NCBI GenBank assembly: GCA_021812825.1
Contig: JAKAMO010000026.1
Coordinates: 1 to 27,852 of the forward strand
Reading direction: 5' to 3'
DNA length: 27,852 nt
Origin: a bacterium
GTDB taxonomy: Bacteria > Elusimicrobiota > Elusimicrobia > Elusimicrobiales > UBA9959
Made by a program: the position numbers and the translations under genes. Every line of letters starts with the position of its first letter. The first letter of the stretch is position 1. The notes beneath the pieces were generated by a model, which saw nothing but the letters and a program-made list of their open reading frames with translations, searched no databases and was not told the DNA's origin. Positions 10,220-18,293 of this stretch are shown one piece after another.

Positions 10220-11371
10220 CTACTTCCCTGCCGGCGTCACGCGCACGAAGTCTATAACGGCGCGCGAGGGCTCCAGCAGCAGGCCCTTGGCGGCCAACGC
10301 CTTGCGCGCCGACTCAGGGTCCCCGTACTCCCAGTTCAGCTCGAACTCATAGACGCCCTTAAGACCGGTCTCGTCCACCACCGGCCTGTCCAGGCTGGCC
10401 CAGACGCCCTTGGCTATCTCAGGCATCTCGGCAGTGCCCACCAGCGAACCGCCGCCGTAGGACACCAGGCCCAGGTGAACCTCGCTTGCGCCGGGGTTCG
10501 GGCGCGGAGCGCCGGGTTCCGTCGAGAGACGCAGCGCGTAGACGTCGGTCTCCCTTTTCTCCTGTACCACCTTAACGCCGAAGGCGGACTGTATGGCCGC
10601 CTTAAGGGCCTCGAGCCCCTGCTCCATGCCTCCCGGAGGCGTCTGCAGCAGCAGATTGAAAGAGTTCACTGGCTCCGTATCCAGCAGTACCTGGTCCCGC
10701 TCAACTTCCCAGACCTGTGAGATGTTCTGTGCAAAGGACATCGCCTGCGATTCGAGCTTCGTATAGCCGCCCGACATCATCGGCTTTCCCTGAGAAGAGG
10801 ATATAACGATCTCGAACAGCGGCTTGCCGCCGGCCCTGGGGGAAGCGGCCTTCTTCGACTCAGGCCATTCCACCGGCTGCGGCTTCATCTTGCCGGCTAT
10901 CGCGTCGCGCACCGTGCTCTCCTGCAGGTTCACCGGGAAGATCCTGGCCAGCAACTCGCCGTCCTTGCCTATCAGGTAGCCGTCGGGCCGGCCGCTTATC
11001 CTGTAAGCCTTGAACGAGGAGTGCTTCTCGTCCAGTCCTACCCAGGCCTTCATCTCGTGGGTCTTCAGGAATCCGGCTATCTTCTCCTCCGGCTCGTCGG
11101 TGACGGACAGGAAGACCACAGGCTCGCCCTTCAGCGCCTCTTCCAGCCTGTTCATGTGAGGGATGCTGGCCACGCAGGGGCCGCACCAGGTGGCCCAGTA
11201 CTCAAGGAACACCACCTTGCCCTTCAGGTCCTTAAGGCTCTTTACGCTCTTTACAGGCGCGTTCAGCACCTTCGCCACGCTGAAGTCCGGCGCGGGCTTC
11301 GCGAAAGAAACCGCGCCGAAGCAGATCACCGAAGCGGCCAGCAGGCCGGCTGTCTTAAAGGCTTTAGTCAT
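10220..11371 (-). CDS. TlpA-like thioredoxin fused to a TIGR03435-type domain
   Basis: 383 residues: a signal peptide (about 1-24, ending SFAK), a TlpA/AhpC-like thioredoxin domain (about 28-165) with active site WCGPC (C63, C66), and a C-terminal domain (about 180-383). The C-terminal domain has the hallmarks of the TIGR03435 'soil-associated' family: DRPVVDETGLKGVYEFELNW near the end, then LLLEPSRAVIDFVRV. That family is known mainly from Acidobacteriota and has no assigned function. The ATG overlaps the stop of the upstream DsbD-like gene as ATGA, so the two are translationally coupled. The simplest reading is an exported thiol reductase that receives electrons from the DsbD-like protein and acts on substrates recognised by its C-terminal domain. 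The redox part is strong; the role of the second domain is unknown. Confidence 0.9.
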   Translation of the reverse strand: MTKAFKTAGLLAASVICFGAVSFAKPAPDFSVAKVLNAPVKSVKSLKDLKGKVVFLEYWATWCGPCVASIPHMNRLEEALKGEPVVFLSVTDEPEEKIAGFLKTHEMKAWVGLDEKHSSFKAYRISGRPDGYLIGKDGELLARIFPVNLQESTVRDAIAGKMKPQPVEWPESKKAASPRAGGKPLFEIVISSSQGKPMMSGGYTKLESQAMSFAQNISQVWEVERDQVLLDTEPVNSFNLLLQTPPGGMEQGLEALKAAIQSAFGVKVVQEKRETDVYALRLSTEPGAPRPNPGASEVHLGLVSYGGGSLVGTAEMPEIAKGVWASLDRPVVDETGLKGVYEFELNWEYGDPESARKALAAKGLLLEPSRAVIDFVRVTPAGK

Positions 11372-13203
11372 TCTTTTCTTTCTCCTTTAGCGTCTTTAAC
11401 CGCGCCCAGGGCCTCCATCACCAGCCCGGGCGTCAGCAGCTCCGGCAACAGCACCGCCGGACCGCCCCGCGGGTGCACCACGTACAGCGGCACCCCGTTG
11501 CGGCCGTACTTCGTCAATTCGTCCTGTATGGCCCCGTCGCGGCTGGTCCAGTCCGCGCGGAAGGCGTCCACGCCGGGCGCGGCCAGCGCGGCCTTCACTT
11601 CCGGCGAGGCCAGCGCGGTGCGCTCGTTCACCTGGCAGGACAGGCACCAAGCCGCGGTGAAATCCACGAATACCGTGTGCCCGGCGTTCCGGGCCTGCTC
11701 AACGGCCGCGGGGGTCCAGGTCTTCCAGAGCGGGTCCTGCGGTATCGGGGCCGCGGCCAGCAGCCGCCAGAGCACCCACGCCAGCCACAGGGCAGTGCCG
11801 AACATGGGTAGGGCCAGCGCCTTCTTGAGCGTCACCATCCAGTCACCCGGCTTTGGCAGGGCCCTGACCAGGGAAGGCCAGGAGGAGAACAGCGCGTAAG
11901 GCGCGGCGGTGCCCAGGCCCAGCGCGCCGCAGACGGCCAGCACCTCGGGGGCCGGCCGCGTGACGGCCCAGCCTATGGTGGCGCCCATGAAAGGGGCGGT
12001 GCAGGGCGCGCCCGCCACCATCGCGAACACGCCGGAGAAGAAGGAGCCGGTCAGGCCCTGGCGCGCCGAAAGCGAGGAACCGACGCCCATCCACCGTGCC
12101 CCGAACTCGAAAACGCCGAGCAGGCACAGCCCCGCGAAAGCGAAAAGCAGCGCCAGGGCGCCCACCAGCCACGGAGACTGGAACTGTGTGCCCCAGCCAA
12201 GCGTACCGCCGGCGGCGCGGGCGCCTATCAACGCCAGCCCCAGCGCCGTGCAGCTGAGCACTACTCCGGCCGTATAGAACAGCGCCTCCAGTCTGGCAGC
12301 AGAATGGCTTTTCTCCCTGTTGTTCAGCAGGCCCAACGCCTTGAAGGTCAGCACCGGCAAGACGCAGGGCATCAGGTTCAGCAGCAGGCCGCCGCCGAAA
12401 GCCAGCAGCAGGAAGCGCAGCGCGCCGGCGCCGGACTTGACCGGAACGGAGATCAGGACCGGAGGCAGGCCGGGCCGCACCAGCACGCCCTCCACCGCGG
12501 CAGGGACGCCGTCTGGCCGCGCCGGCTTGAGCGAGATCTCAGTGCCGACAGGGCTTACGCTCACCGGCGAGCGGGCATTGTCGAAAACGTCGGGCTCGGA
12601 CGGGAAGAACTGCGCCAGCGGATGGCGGCCGGCGAGCCGCAGTACCACCCTGTCCCCGTCGCGCCCGGCGCCGTCGACCGCCTCGTCGTCCCGCCGCGGC
12701 ACCAGCGCTGCCGCGGCTTCTATCAGAGCCTTGTCCCCGTCGCGGTCACGGCCCTCGCTGCCCACGCCCACCCGCAGCACGAGGTCGGCCGAGCCCGGCA
12801 CGCAGGTCTCCCTGCATTCCAGCCACTCGACCTTCGCGCGCAACGCCGCCCGCGTGCCCGGCGAGGAACCGGACGGCGCGGTCATGGTCAGCGGCAGCAC
12901 CACGTCGGAGGAATAGCCGAAGTTGGTGACCGGCGGCTCTTCCAGGCGCAGCGGGGCCGGCCACTCCGGCTCCGAGGCGCTCCAGCCGGCCGGCAGGCTC
13001 CAGGCTATCGAGGGAGCGAGACCCGCGTCCCCCGGGTTCTTCCAGTAGACGTGCCAGCCGTCCCGCAGCCTCAGCCTGAGCGCCGCCTTGAAGCTCTCGC
13101 CTGGACGCACCGTGTCCAGCGAGGACAGCAGGGAGGCGTCCACGTGGCCGGCGCGGGCCGGCCCGGACAATAAAAGGACGACGGCGAAGATGAAATGGCT
13201 CAT
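11368..13203 (-). CDS. dsbD: DsbD/ScsB-like thiol:disulfide interchange protein
   Basis: 611 residues from the ATG at 13203. The frame is open further upstream, but that start would run into rnhA, while 13203 begins directly with a signal peptide (MSHFIFAVVLLLSGPARAG). Domains: periplasmic N-terminal domain (about 20-230) with paired cysteines C130/C134 (CRETC); about eight membrane segments (about 260-485) with C280 (LMPC) and C401 (GAPC), the cysteine pair that carries electrons across the membrane; a C-terminal thioredoxin domain with C520/C523 (AAWCLSC). The whole relay of the family is intact. It moves reducing power from cytoplasmic thioredoxin to periplasmic partners, most likely the coupled TlpA-like protein. 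No Shine-Dalgarno site is visible, so translation may depend on the upstream rnhA, whose stop lies 14 bases away. Confidence 0.93.
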   Translation of the reverse strand: MSHFIFAVVLLLSGPARAGHVDASLLSSLDTVRPGESFKAALRLRLRDGWHVYWKNPGDAGLAPSIAWSLPAGWSASEPEWPAPLRLEEPPVTNFGYSSDVVLPLTMTAPSGSSPGTRAALRAKVEWLECRETCVPGSADLVLRVGVGSEGRDRDGDKALIEAAAALVPRRDDEAVDGAGRDGDRVVLRLAGRHPLAQFFPSEPDVFDNARSPVSVSPVGTEISLKPARPDGVPAAVEGVLVRPGLPPVLISVPVKSGAGALRFLLLAFGGGLLLNLMPCVLPVLTFKALGLLNNREKSHSAARLEALFYTAGVVLSCTALGLALIGARAAGGTLGWGTQFQSPWLVGALALLFAFAGLCLLGVFEFGARWMGVGSSLSARQGLTGSFFSGVFAMVAGAPCTAPFMGATIGWAVTRPAPEVLAVCGALGLGTAAPYALFSSWPSLVRALPKPGDWMVTLKKALALPMFGTALWLAWVLWRLLAAAPIPQDPLWKTWTPAAVEQARNAGHTVFVDFTAAWCLSCQVNERTALASPEVKAALAAPGVDAFRADWTSRDGAIQDELTKYGRNGVPLYVVHPRGGPAVLLPELLTPGLVMEALGAVKDAKGERKE

Positions 13204-13217
13204 AGGGAAAGCGCGGT

Positions 13218-13940
13218 TCAGGCCGCGCCCCACTGCTTGAGCGCCTCTCGCTCCTCTTCGGCGGAATGCACCTTCTTGAACTTCGCCCCGGCCACCCCGT
13301 GCACGCGGACCTTGCACTGGTCCCAGGTGGCGTGCCGCTCCAGCCTGCCGCCGACCAGGCTCAGGTAGACGGCCTGGCCTTTCGGCTTCTGAGCGCGGGG
13401 ACCGGCCTTGGGGGCCGGCTTGTGCAGGTGCTCCTCTCCGGGCTCGAGCAGCGAGTAGCCGCAGCCGACGGCGCTGCCGTCGTGGAGCTTTGGATGCTGG
13501 CCCTTGGAAAAAGCCACCGCTATCGCGTCGCAGCGCTCGTTTATCTCGTGGCCGGCGTGGCCTTTGACATGGCCCCAGGCCAGCCGCCCTTTGCGGTCCT
13601 GCGCCAGCGCGTCCAGTCTTTCCCAGAGATCGCGGTTGGCCACCGGCTCGCCGGAGGCCGTCAGCCAGCCCTTCTTCTTCCAGCCGTGTATCCAGCCTTT
13701 GATGCCGTTGATCAGCAGACCTGAATCCGTATAAAGCTTCACCGGCTCAGGCCTGTCGGCCACGCGGGAGAGAGCGGCTATGGCCGCGGCCATCTCCATG
13801 CGGTTGTTGGTGGTGGAGCGCTCGCCGCCGCCCAGCTCCAGCAAGCGGCCTTCCGGGAAGATGATGACTGCCGCCCAGCCGCCTGGACCGGGATTGCCCG
13901 AACAGGCGCCGTCGCTGTAGATCTGTATGTTCTTTTCCAT
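13218..13940 (-). CDS. rnhA: Ribonuclease HI with C-terminal viroplasmin-like domain
   Basis: 240 residues. The N-terminal part (1-145) is a full type 1 RNase H: D10 (YSDGACSGNPGPGGW), E49 (NNRMEM), D72 (YTDSG), H128 (HVKGH) and D138 (ERCDAIA). It cuts the RNA strand of RNA-DNA hybrids (R-loops, primers). After a Lys/Pro-rich linker, residues about 190-237 carry RHATWDQCKVRVHGVAGAKF, which resembles the viroplasmin-like hybrid-binding domain normally found at the N-terminus of eukaryotic RNase H1. Here it is C-terminal. The gene is first in a run with the DsbD-like and TlpA genes, although the functions are unrelated. TAGGAT lies 10 bases before the ATG and there is no Shine-Dalgarno site. 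Confidence 0.95.
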   Translation of the reverse strand: MEKNIQIYSDGACSGNPGPGGWAAVIIFPEGRLLELGGGERSTTNNRMEMAAAIAALSRVADRPEPVKLYTDSGLLINGIKGWIHGWKKKGWLTASGEPVANRDLWERLDALAQDRKGRLAWGHVKGHAGHEINERCDAIAVAFSKGQHPKLHDGSAVGCGYSLLEPGEEHLHKPAPKAGPRAQKPKGQAVYLSLVGGRLERHATWDQCKVRVHGVAGAKFKKVHSAEEEREALKQWGAA

Positions 13941-13950
13941 TCCGTCTACT

Positions 13951-13956
13951 ATCCTA
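13951..13956 (-). promoter_or_regulatory. -10-like TAGGAT before rnhA
   Basis: TAGGAT on the minus strand, 10 bases before the ATG, in an AT-richer gap (TTTGTTAGGATAG). No clear -35. Transcription from here would start right after the terminator of the upstream gene and give a very short leader. Confidence 0.35.
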
Positions 13957-13973
13957 ACAAATACCGCCGGGAC

Positions 13974-14008
13974 AAAAAAACAGCGGGCGCGGATCTCTCC
14001 GCGCCCGC
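13974..14008 (-). terminator. Rho-independent terminator of the GYP-repeat gene
   Basis: Perfect 10-bp stem (13983-13992 with 13999-14008, arm GCGGGCGCGG) and a six-base loop. On the minus strand it is followed after two bases by seven T (13980-13974). It sits 20 bases after the stop codon at 14029. Confidence 0.93.
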
Positions 14009-14028
14009 CGCTTGCCTGATCTACGCTC

Positions 14029-15486
14029 TTACCACCTGCGGGCGGCGTAGGAGACCGAGTAGGTATAGCCGCTGTTGTAGTACACCGGCGTCTCCAGCAC
14101 CACGTAGCCCTGGTCGCGCATGGCCTGGGCGGTCTGGGCCGCGGCGTCGCGTGCGGCCGACGGCGTATAGTACGTGCCGGCGTCGTAGCGCTGCAGGTCC
14201 AGCGGCCTGCGGGCGTTGTAGGTTATCACGAAGCGATAGCCGGAGTTGTACTCCACGCGCGCCTCGAGAACGGTCACGCGTAACTCGCCCAGCGCGCTCA
14301 CGGCCGCGTCGCGGGCTGCGTTGGCCTCGGACGGGCTGTTGTAGGCGCCGATACTGTTCATAGTCTGCAGCTGCTGGCCGACGGGACCGGGATAGCTGGG
14401 ATAACCGGGGTAGCCAGGATAACCGGGGTAGCCAGGATAACCGGGGTAGCCAGGATAACCGGGGTAGCCGTCGGGCCGGCCGAGGTAGGAGACTATGTAA
14501 GTATAGCCGCTGTTATAGAACACCGGAGTCTCCAGGACCACGTTGCCGCGCGCCTTCAGGCTGGCGGCGGTCTGCGCGGCCGCGTCGCTGGCCGCCGACG
14601 GCGTGTTGTAAGCGCCGCCCTTGTACTGCTGGACCACCAGGGGCTCGCGCATCATGTACTTTATCTCGAAGCGATAGCCGGAATTATAGAAGACGCGGTC
14701 TTCGAGGACGGTTATGCCGACCGCGCCGAGCTGCCGGACGGCCTCGTCCTTGGCGGTTTTCGCCTCGGAAGGGGTGTTGTAGCTGCTGGCGCTGGGCAGG
14801 GTCTGCACCTTGCTGTCCTCGTCTACTCCGGGGTAGATGCCCACGTAACCGACTATATAGGTATAGCCGCTGCTGTAGAATACCGGGGTCTCCACGATGA
14901 CGTTCCCGCGGACCTTAAGCGCGGTGGCGGACTTGGCGGCGGCCTCGCGGGCCTCGGAAGGAGTGTTATATGAACCGCCGCGGTACTGCTCCACCTGCAC
15001 CGGGCCGCGGGCGTTGTAGGTTATCACGAAACGGTAACCGGAGTTGTACTCTACGCGGGCTTCCAGGACCATCAGGCGCATATCACGCAGCACTTTCACG
15101 GCCTCGTCCTTGGCCGCGTTGGCCTCGGACGGGGTATTATAGGCGCCGATGCTGGTCATTTTCTGGGTCTGGCCATAGCCGTAACCGGGGCCGGGATTCC
15201 AGGGCTGGGGATGAGGCTGCGGAACTACCGGAGGCGGGGTCCAGCCGGGGTTGCCTGGATAACCAGGGTAGCCGGGGTGACCGCCATGGCCGGGATAATC
15301 GCCGTGGCCGGGATAGCCGTCGTGGCCGTTGTACCAGCCGTTGCTGTAGCCACCGTTGACCACGTTGATAAGAGAGCTGATGGCTCCTGCCGCCTGGGTG
15401 GGAATGATATTGTTGTGCTGCTGGGCGCCGGCGGCGCCGAGGCCTAAAGAAAGGATTACGCTCAACACTCCGGCTATCTTTTTCAT
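14029..15486 (-). CDS. Secreted repeat protein with three double modules and Gly-Tyr-Pro linkers
   Basis: 485 residues, not a family I recognise. It has a signal peptide (1-21, ending AAGAQQ). A Gly/Tyr/Pro/His-rich stretch (about 45-105) is followed by three tandem copies of a two-part module of about 105 residues. Part A reads like YNTPSEANAAKDEAVKVLR then VLEARVEYNSGYRFVITYN. Part B reads like YNTPSEAREAAAKSATALK then VIVETPVFYSSGYTYIVGYVG. Each part looks like strand-helix-strand-strand. Copies two and three are separated by a (GYP)n linker. The alternation of ARVEYNSGYRF and TPVFYNSGYTY suggests paired subdomains. It is probably an exported structural or surface protein; binding to peptidoglycan or polymer in a SPOR-like way is only a guess. 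GGAGGT seven bases before the ATG supports the start. It is monocistronic, with its own terminator. Confidence 0.88.
   Translation of the reverse strand: MKKIAGVLSVILSLGLGAAGAQQHNNIIPTQAAGAISSLINVVNGGYSNGWYNGHDGYPGHGDYPGHGGHPGYPGYPGNPGWTPPPVVPQPHPQPWNPGPGYGYGQTQKMTSIGAYNTPSEANAAKDEAVKVLRDMRLMVLEARVEYNSGYRFVITYNARGPVQVEQYRGGSYNTPSEAREAAAKSATALKVRGNVIVETPVFYSSGYTYIVGYVGIYPGVDEDSKVQTLPSASSYNTPSEAKTAKDEAVRQLGAVGITVLEDRVFYNSGYRFEIKYMMREPLVVQQYKGGAYNTPSAASDAAAQTAASLKARGNVVLETPVFYNSGYTYIVSYLGRPDGYPGYPGYPGYPGYPGYPGYPGYPSYPGPVGQQLQTMNSIGAYNSPSEANAARDAAVSALGELRVTVLEARVEYNSGYRFVITYNARRPLDLQRYDAGTYYTPSAARDAAAQTAQAMRDQGYVVLETPVYYNSGYTYSVSYAARRW
14401..14469 (-). repeat. 18-bp tandem repeat, 3.8 perfect copies, encoding (Gly-Tyr-Pro)n
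   Basis: Unit ATAACCGGGGTAGCCAGG repeats without a mismatch at 14401, 14419, 14437 and 14455 (last copy partial). Because 18 is a multiple of three, a change in copy number keeps the frame and only alters linker length. Degenerate relatives flank it and occur again near 15250-15320. Confidence 0.95.
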
Positions 15487-15591
15487 TTACCTGACCTCCG
15501 TATACCCTCGGACTACATATATAGCATACGCGTATAGAAGGCTTTCCTCTACGGCATAAAGCCCCATTTCAGCGATGTTTTTGGACCCATC

Positions 15592-15631
15592 AAAAAATAG
15601 GCCCTCCCGGCCCAAAAGGGCCGGAAGGGCC
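15592..15631 (-). terminator. Rho-independent terminator of the ankyrin operon
   Basis: A 14-bp stem with one mismatch (15600-15613 with 15618-15631, arm GGGCCGGAAGGGCC) and an AAAA loop on the plus strand. On the minus strand it is followed by CTATTTTTTG, six T at 15597-15592. It lies 24 bases past the ankyrin gene stop. Confidence 0.92.
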
Positions 15632-15655
15632 TAAGCGCGCGCTGCGCCGTACGCC

Positions 15656-16414
15656 CTACTGTCCCGGGAGGCGGTCGAGCATATCCAGGGTGTTCTTGAA
15701 CTTCGCGTCGGTCTTGGACAGCTTGGCCGCTATCTCCATGGCCTTTCCCATTCCGGCATAGGAACCGTTCATCTTCAGCCAGTACACCGCGCCGGCCTGA
15801 CCGGTCTCGGCGGCCATGATGAGCGGGGTGTTGCCGCCGGGGCCGGCGAGGTTCATGTCGGCACCCGCGTCGCGCAGGATCTGCATGATCTCTATGTTCC
15901 CGGTCCTGGCAGCGTAGCCGAGCGGCGTACCGTCCGGGTGGCCGCCCTTGCCCGGCAGCGCCGCGATGGCGTCGTTCACTTTAGCTCCCGCCTTTATCAG
16001 GTAGGTCACCATAGGTGGCTTGCCCTTTCTGGCCGCTATGAAAAGCGCCGGCAGGCCGCGGCGGTCCGCGGCGTTGGCATGGGCGCCGAGGCGCAGCATG
16101 GTCTGCACGCCGTTGACGTTCCCGGCGGTCGCCATTTTTACCAGCGCCGCGTCCAGTTCAGCCGGGGTCATCTTGCGCTGTGAAGGATCGCCTGGCGCGG
16201 TCATCGTGGACACGGGCATCCCGCGTCCGGCCGCGGCGGCCGTGGACATCCCCGGAGGCATGTCCATACCGGGCGCGGCCTGCCCGGGCTTCTTCTCGGC
16301 GGCCTGGACGGAGGCCTTGCCGGCCGGAGCCGGCTCGGACTTGGCTATGCACGCGCCGCAGAAGAGCGACGCCCCGGCCAGCGCGGCCAGGAAATAGGCG
16401 GCCTTATTCCTCAT
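15656..16414 (-). CDS. Exported ankyrin-repeat protein with Met-rich N-terminal region
   Basis: 252 residues. It has a hydrophobic signal sequence (about 5-24) with two Cys; LFCGAC is close to, but not, a canonical lipobox, so lipoprotein status is open. Then comes a Met/Pro/Gly-rich low-complexity segment (about 48-72, GMDMPPGM and GMPVSTM). From about 84 to 240 there are three to four ankyrin repeats (GLPALFIAARKGKPPMVTYL, DGTPLGYAARTGNIEIMQIL, GNTPLIMAAETGQAGAVYWL). Ankyrin repeats bind proteins; the partner is unknown. The start codon overlaps the end of the Met-rich gene upstream by 11 bases, so the two are translationally coupled. It is the last gene of the operon, followed by a strong terminator. 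Confidence 0.9.
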   Translation of the reverse strand: MRNKAAYFLAALAGASLFCGACIAKSEPAPAGKASVQAAEKKPGQAAPGMDMPPGMSTAAAAGRGMPVSTMTAPGDPSQRKMTPAELDAALVKMATAGNVNGVQTMLRLGAHANAADRRGLPALFIAARKGKPPMVTYLIKAGAKVNDAIAALPGKGGHPDGTPLGYAARTGNIEIMQILRDAGADMNLAGPGGNTPLIMAAETGQAGAVYWLKMNGSYAGMGKAMEIAAKLSKTDAKFKNTLDMLDRLPGQ

Positions 16415-16769
16415 CCCCGAAGCCCTCCTCCTGCCCGCCCTCCGGCATGCCGCCGGCCGGGGCCCCGGCCGCGGGGGCCTTGGGCCTGAGCGAAAGTTCC
16501 TTCATGACGGCCATAGTGTCGGGGTTGACCTTGAAAAGCGTGCCGCCGGACAGCGCGTAAATAAAGCCTCCATGCTGCACCATAGCGCAGCCGCCCATTC
16601 CTCCCGGCATCATGCCCCGGTTCATCTGGCCCATGGGCCGCTGCATTCCGCCCATCTGGCGCTGGCCCTGCCTGGGCCCGTTCATGCCTCCGATCTGCGC
16701 CCACAGGTAATACGCCCCGCCTACCACCAGCAGAGCGGCGGCCACGGCCGCGGTAAGTTTCCTGTTCAT
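16404..16769 (-). CDS. Small Met/Gly-rich membrane-anchored or exported protein
   Basis: 121 residues, unrecognised. It has an N-terminal hydrophobic helix (about 5-24), then a Met/Gly/Gln-rich stretch (about 28-63) with more than ten Met plus one Cys and one His (GGMGGCAMVQHGG). A short segment like one propeller blade follows (FIYALSGGTLFKVNPDTMAV), then an acidic tail. Periplasmic Met-rich segments often bind Cu(I) or Ag(I), but no defined motif is present, so this is only a possibility. AAGGAG stands six bases before the ATG. It follows the dockerin-like gene by 31 bases and overlaps the ankyrin gene. The similar Met-rich patches here and in the ankyrin protein suggest that the two act together. 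Confidence 0.82.
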   Translation of the reverse strand: MNRKLTAAVAAALLVVGGAYYLWAQIGGMNGPRQGQRQMGGMQRPMGQMNRGMMPGGMGGCAMVQHGGFIYALSGGTLFKVNPDTMAVMKELSLRPKAPAAGAPAGGMPEGGQEEGFGDEE

Positions 16770-16800
16770 GTATTTCTCCTTTCTGGAGCAGCCCCCGGCC

Positions 16801-18267
16801 TCACTTCTTCAGCAGGTCCGGATCTATGCTCACCACGTAGTATATGCCGTTGAGGTTCGCCATCGTGTCGCGGATGAACTCGCTCATCGCGGCAGGGGAC
16901 GGGTCCTCGCGGAAATCCTTGACCTCGCGCGCCAGCGCGAGCTTCAGCGACTCCTCGGGGGATTTGTACAGGCTGATGCCGCCGAAGACGTTCCAGTGCC
17001 TGCTCTTGTCGGAGCCGTCCTCCTTGTTGCCGGGCAGCAGGAAGTTCTCCAGCGCCACGGAGGCCGGCAGCTTATTACGCGGAATGGTCTTCACCCACGC
17101 GAAGGGCACCCGTACGGCCTCGTCCAGCAGGCCTACTGCGGCCAGCTTGTCGCCACCACTGATAGCCAGCGCCTCGCGGAACAGCAGCACCATCGGCAGG
17201 TTGTGGTTCTCGAGCGGGGCGTCCGCCAGCTTGCGCGTGGTGCGGGCGGCCGCGCGCAGGTAACGCCTGTCGTACTGCGCGAACAGCAGCAGCCGGCGGA
17301 AATCGGCCCTGGTGGAAGTGGTCTTGTAGTACTGCCATTTCGCGCGGTCCGCGTAGTTCTTCAGCTCCAGGAAGTTGCGCGGCGAGGCCAGGCGCTCGAG
17401 GTCCATCTCCATCTTCATGTCCTCGCGCAGGTGCTTCTCCATCACCTTGAAGACTTCCGACGCCGGGGCCTTGCCCGCCTGGTAGTCCCTGAAAAGCTTC
17501 GACTCCAGCAGCTGCCTGAGGTGGTCCCGGAAGTAGAGGCTCTGCGCGACGAACTCCGGCTGACCCTTCACCGTGAGCGTCTCGGCGTCCTCGGTAAGGC
17601 CCATCAGCTCGAGCAGCAGCTCGTAATGCCGCCCCTCCTTCCACAGCGAGGCGCAGCGCTTGAGCTTCAGTTCCGCGTAATCCTTCTCCTTCGGCAGCAG
17701 GCCGGGCAGGCGGCGGGCATAGGCCAGGGAGAAGCGTATCCCCTCGCTGTAGACCTCGCGCAGCAGCTGAGCGTCGTATCCGGAGGAGGAGGCCTTCGAG
17801 CGTGCCTCTTCGAGGAAGCGCAGCGGAGAAGCGGCTTCGGCCGGATGCTTCAGCGCCAGCACGGGGCGCTGCAGGTACTCCGTGACGGGGACGTAACGGA
17901 AGAATTCCCGCGGATAAGGGAAGGCCCTGCCGGCCGCCAGGGCCGTCTCCCGGGCCTTGTACGGGTCGCCGGAGGCGTAAAGGCCGACCAGGAAGGAGAG
18001 GTCCTCCTCGTCCAGCAGGCCGTTGTGGTTGACATCCGCCTTGTAGGCCGCCTCGGCGGACGCCGAGAAAGGGTCGTTCTCTATGGCGCGCAGCAGTTCC
18101 GCGTCGGCGGCGTCCCATTTGTTGTCGCCGTTGAAGTCGCCCAGCATCACCAGGCGCGAGCGCATGTTGACGCGGTTGACCGGCAGGGTGTAATAGAGGA
18201 CGGCGAGCGCCGCCGCTGCAAGCAGCAGCGCGTAGGCCGACGCCCTGGCCAGCGTCCTGACCTTCAT
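16801..18267 (-). CDS. Membrane-anchored protein with paired EF-hand/dockerin-like calcium loops
   Basis: 488 residues. A single N-terminal membrane helix (about 8-28) would place the rest outside the inner membrane. Two calcium loops follow directly: D44-F-N46-G-D48...D52 (GDFNGDNKWDAADAELL) and D78-V-N80-H-N82...D86...D89 (ADVNHNGLLDEEDLSFLVG), spaced as in dockerin type I. The remaining about 390 residues are helical and charged, without a motif I know. Dockerins bind cohesins in other bacteria, but no cohesin is visible here and the pair may simply be a structural calcium site. GGGAG seven bases before the ATG supports the start; TAGAAT lies 26 bases upstream. It is the first gene of an operon with the Met-rich and ankyrin proteins. 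Confidence 0.87.
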   Translation of the reverse strand: MKVRTLARASAYALLLAAAALAVLYYTLPVNRVNMRSRLVMLGDFNGDNKWDAADAELLRAIENDPFSASAEAAYKADVNHNGLLDEEDLSFLVGLYASGDPYKARETALAAGRAFPYPREFFRYVPVTEYLQRPVLALKHPAEAASPLRFLEEARSKASSSGYDAQLLREVYSEGIRFSLAYARRLPGLLPKEKDYAELKLKRCASLWKEGRHYELLLELMGLTEDAETLTVKGQPEFVAQSLYFRDHLRQLLESKLFRDYQAGKAPASEVFKVMEKHLREDMKMEMDLERLASPRNFLELKNYADRAKWQYYKTTSTRADFRRLLLFAQYDRRYLRAAARTTRKLADAPLENHNLPMVLLFREALAISGGDKLAAVGLLDEAVRVPFAWVKTIPRNKLPASVALENFLLPGNKEDGSDKSRHWNVFGGISLYKSPEESLKLALAREVKDFREDPSPAAMSEFIRDTMANLNGIYYVVSIDPDLLKK

Positions 18268-18293
18268 GCCCGCTCCCGGTGGACCATGCAGAG

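Noticed and set aside
13204..13317. Longer N-terminus for the DsbD-like protein
   Set aside because: The extra 38 residues are Arg/Gly-rich, overlap rnhA, and precede a perfectly placed signal peptide start at 13203.
14401..14469. Short direct repeats that could be taken for a CRISPR array
   Set aside because: The units are contiguous 18-mers with no spacers and lie in frame inside a coding gene, giving a Gly-Tyr-Pro linker.
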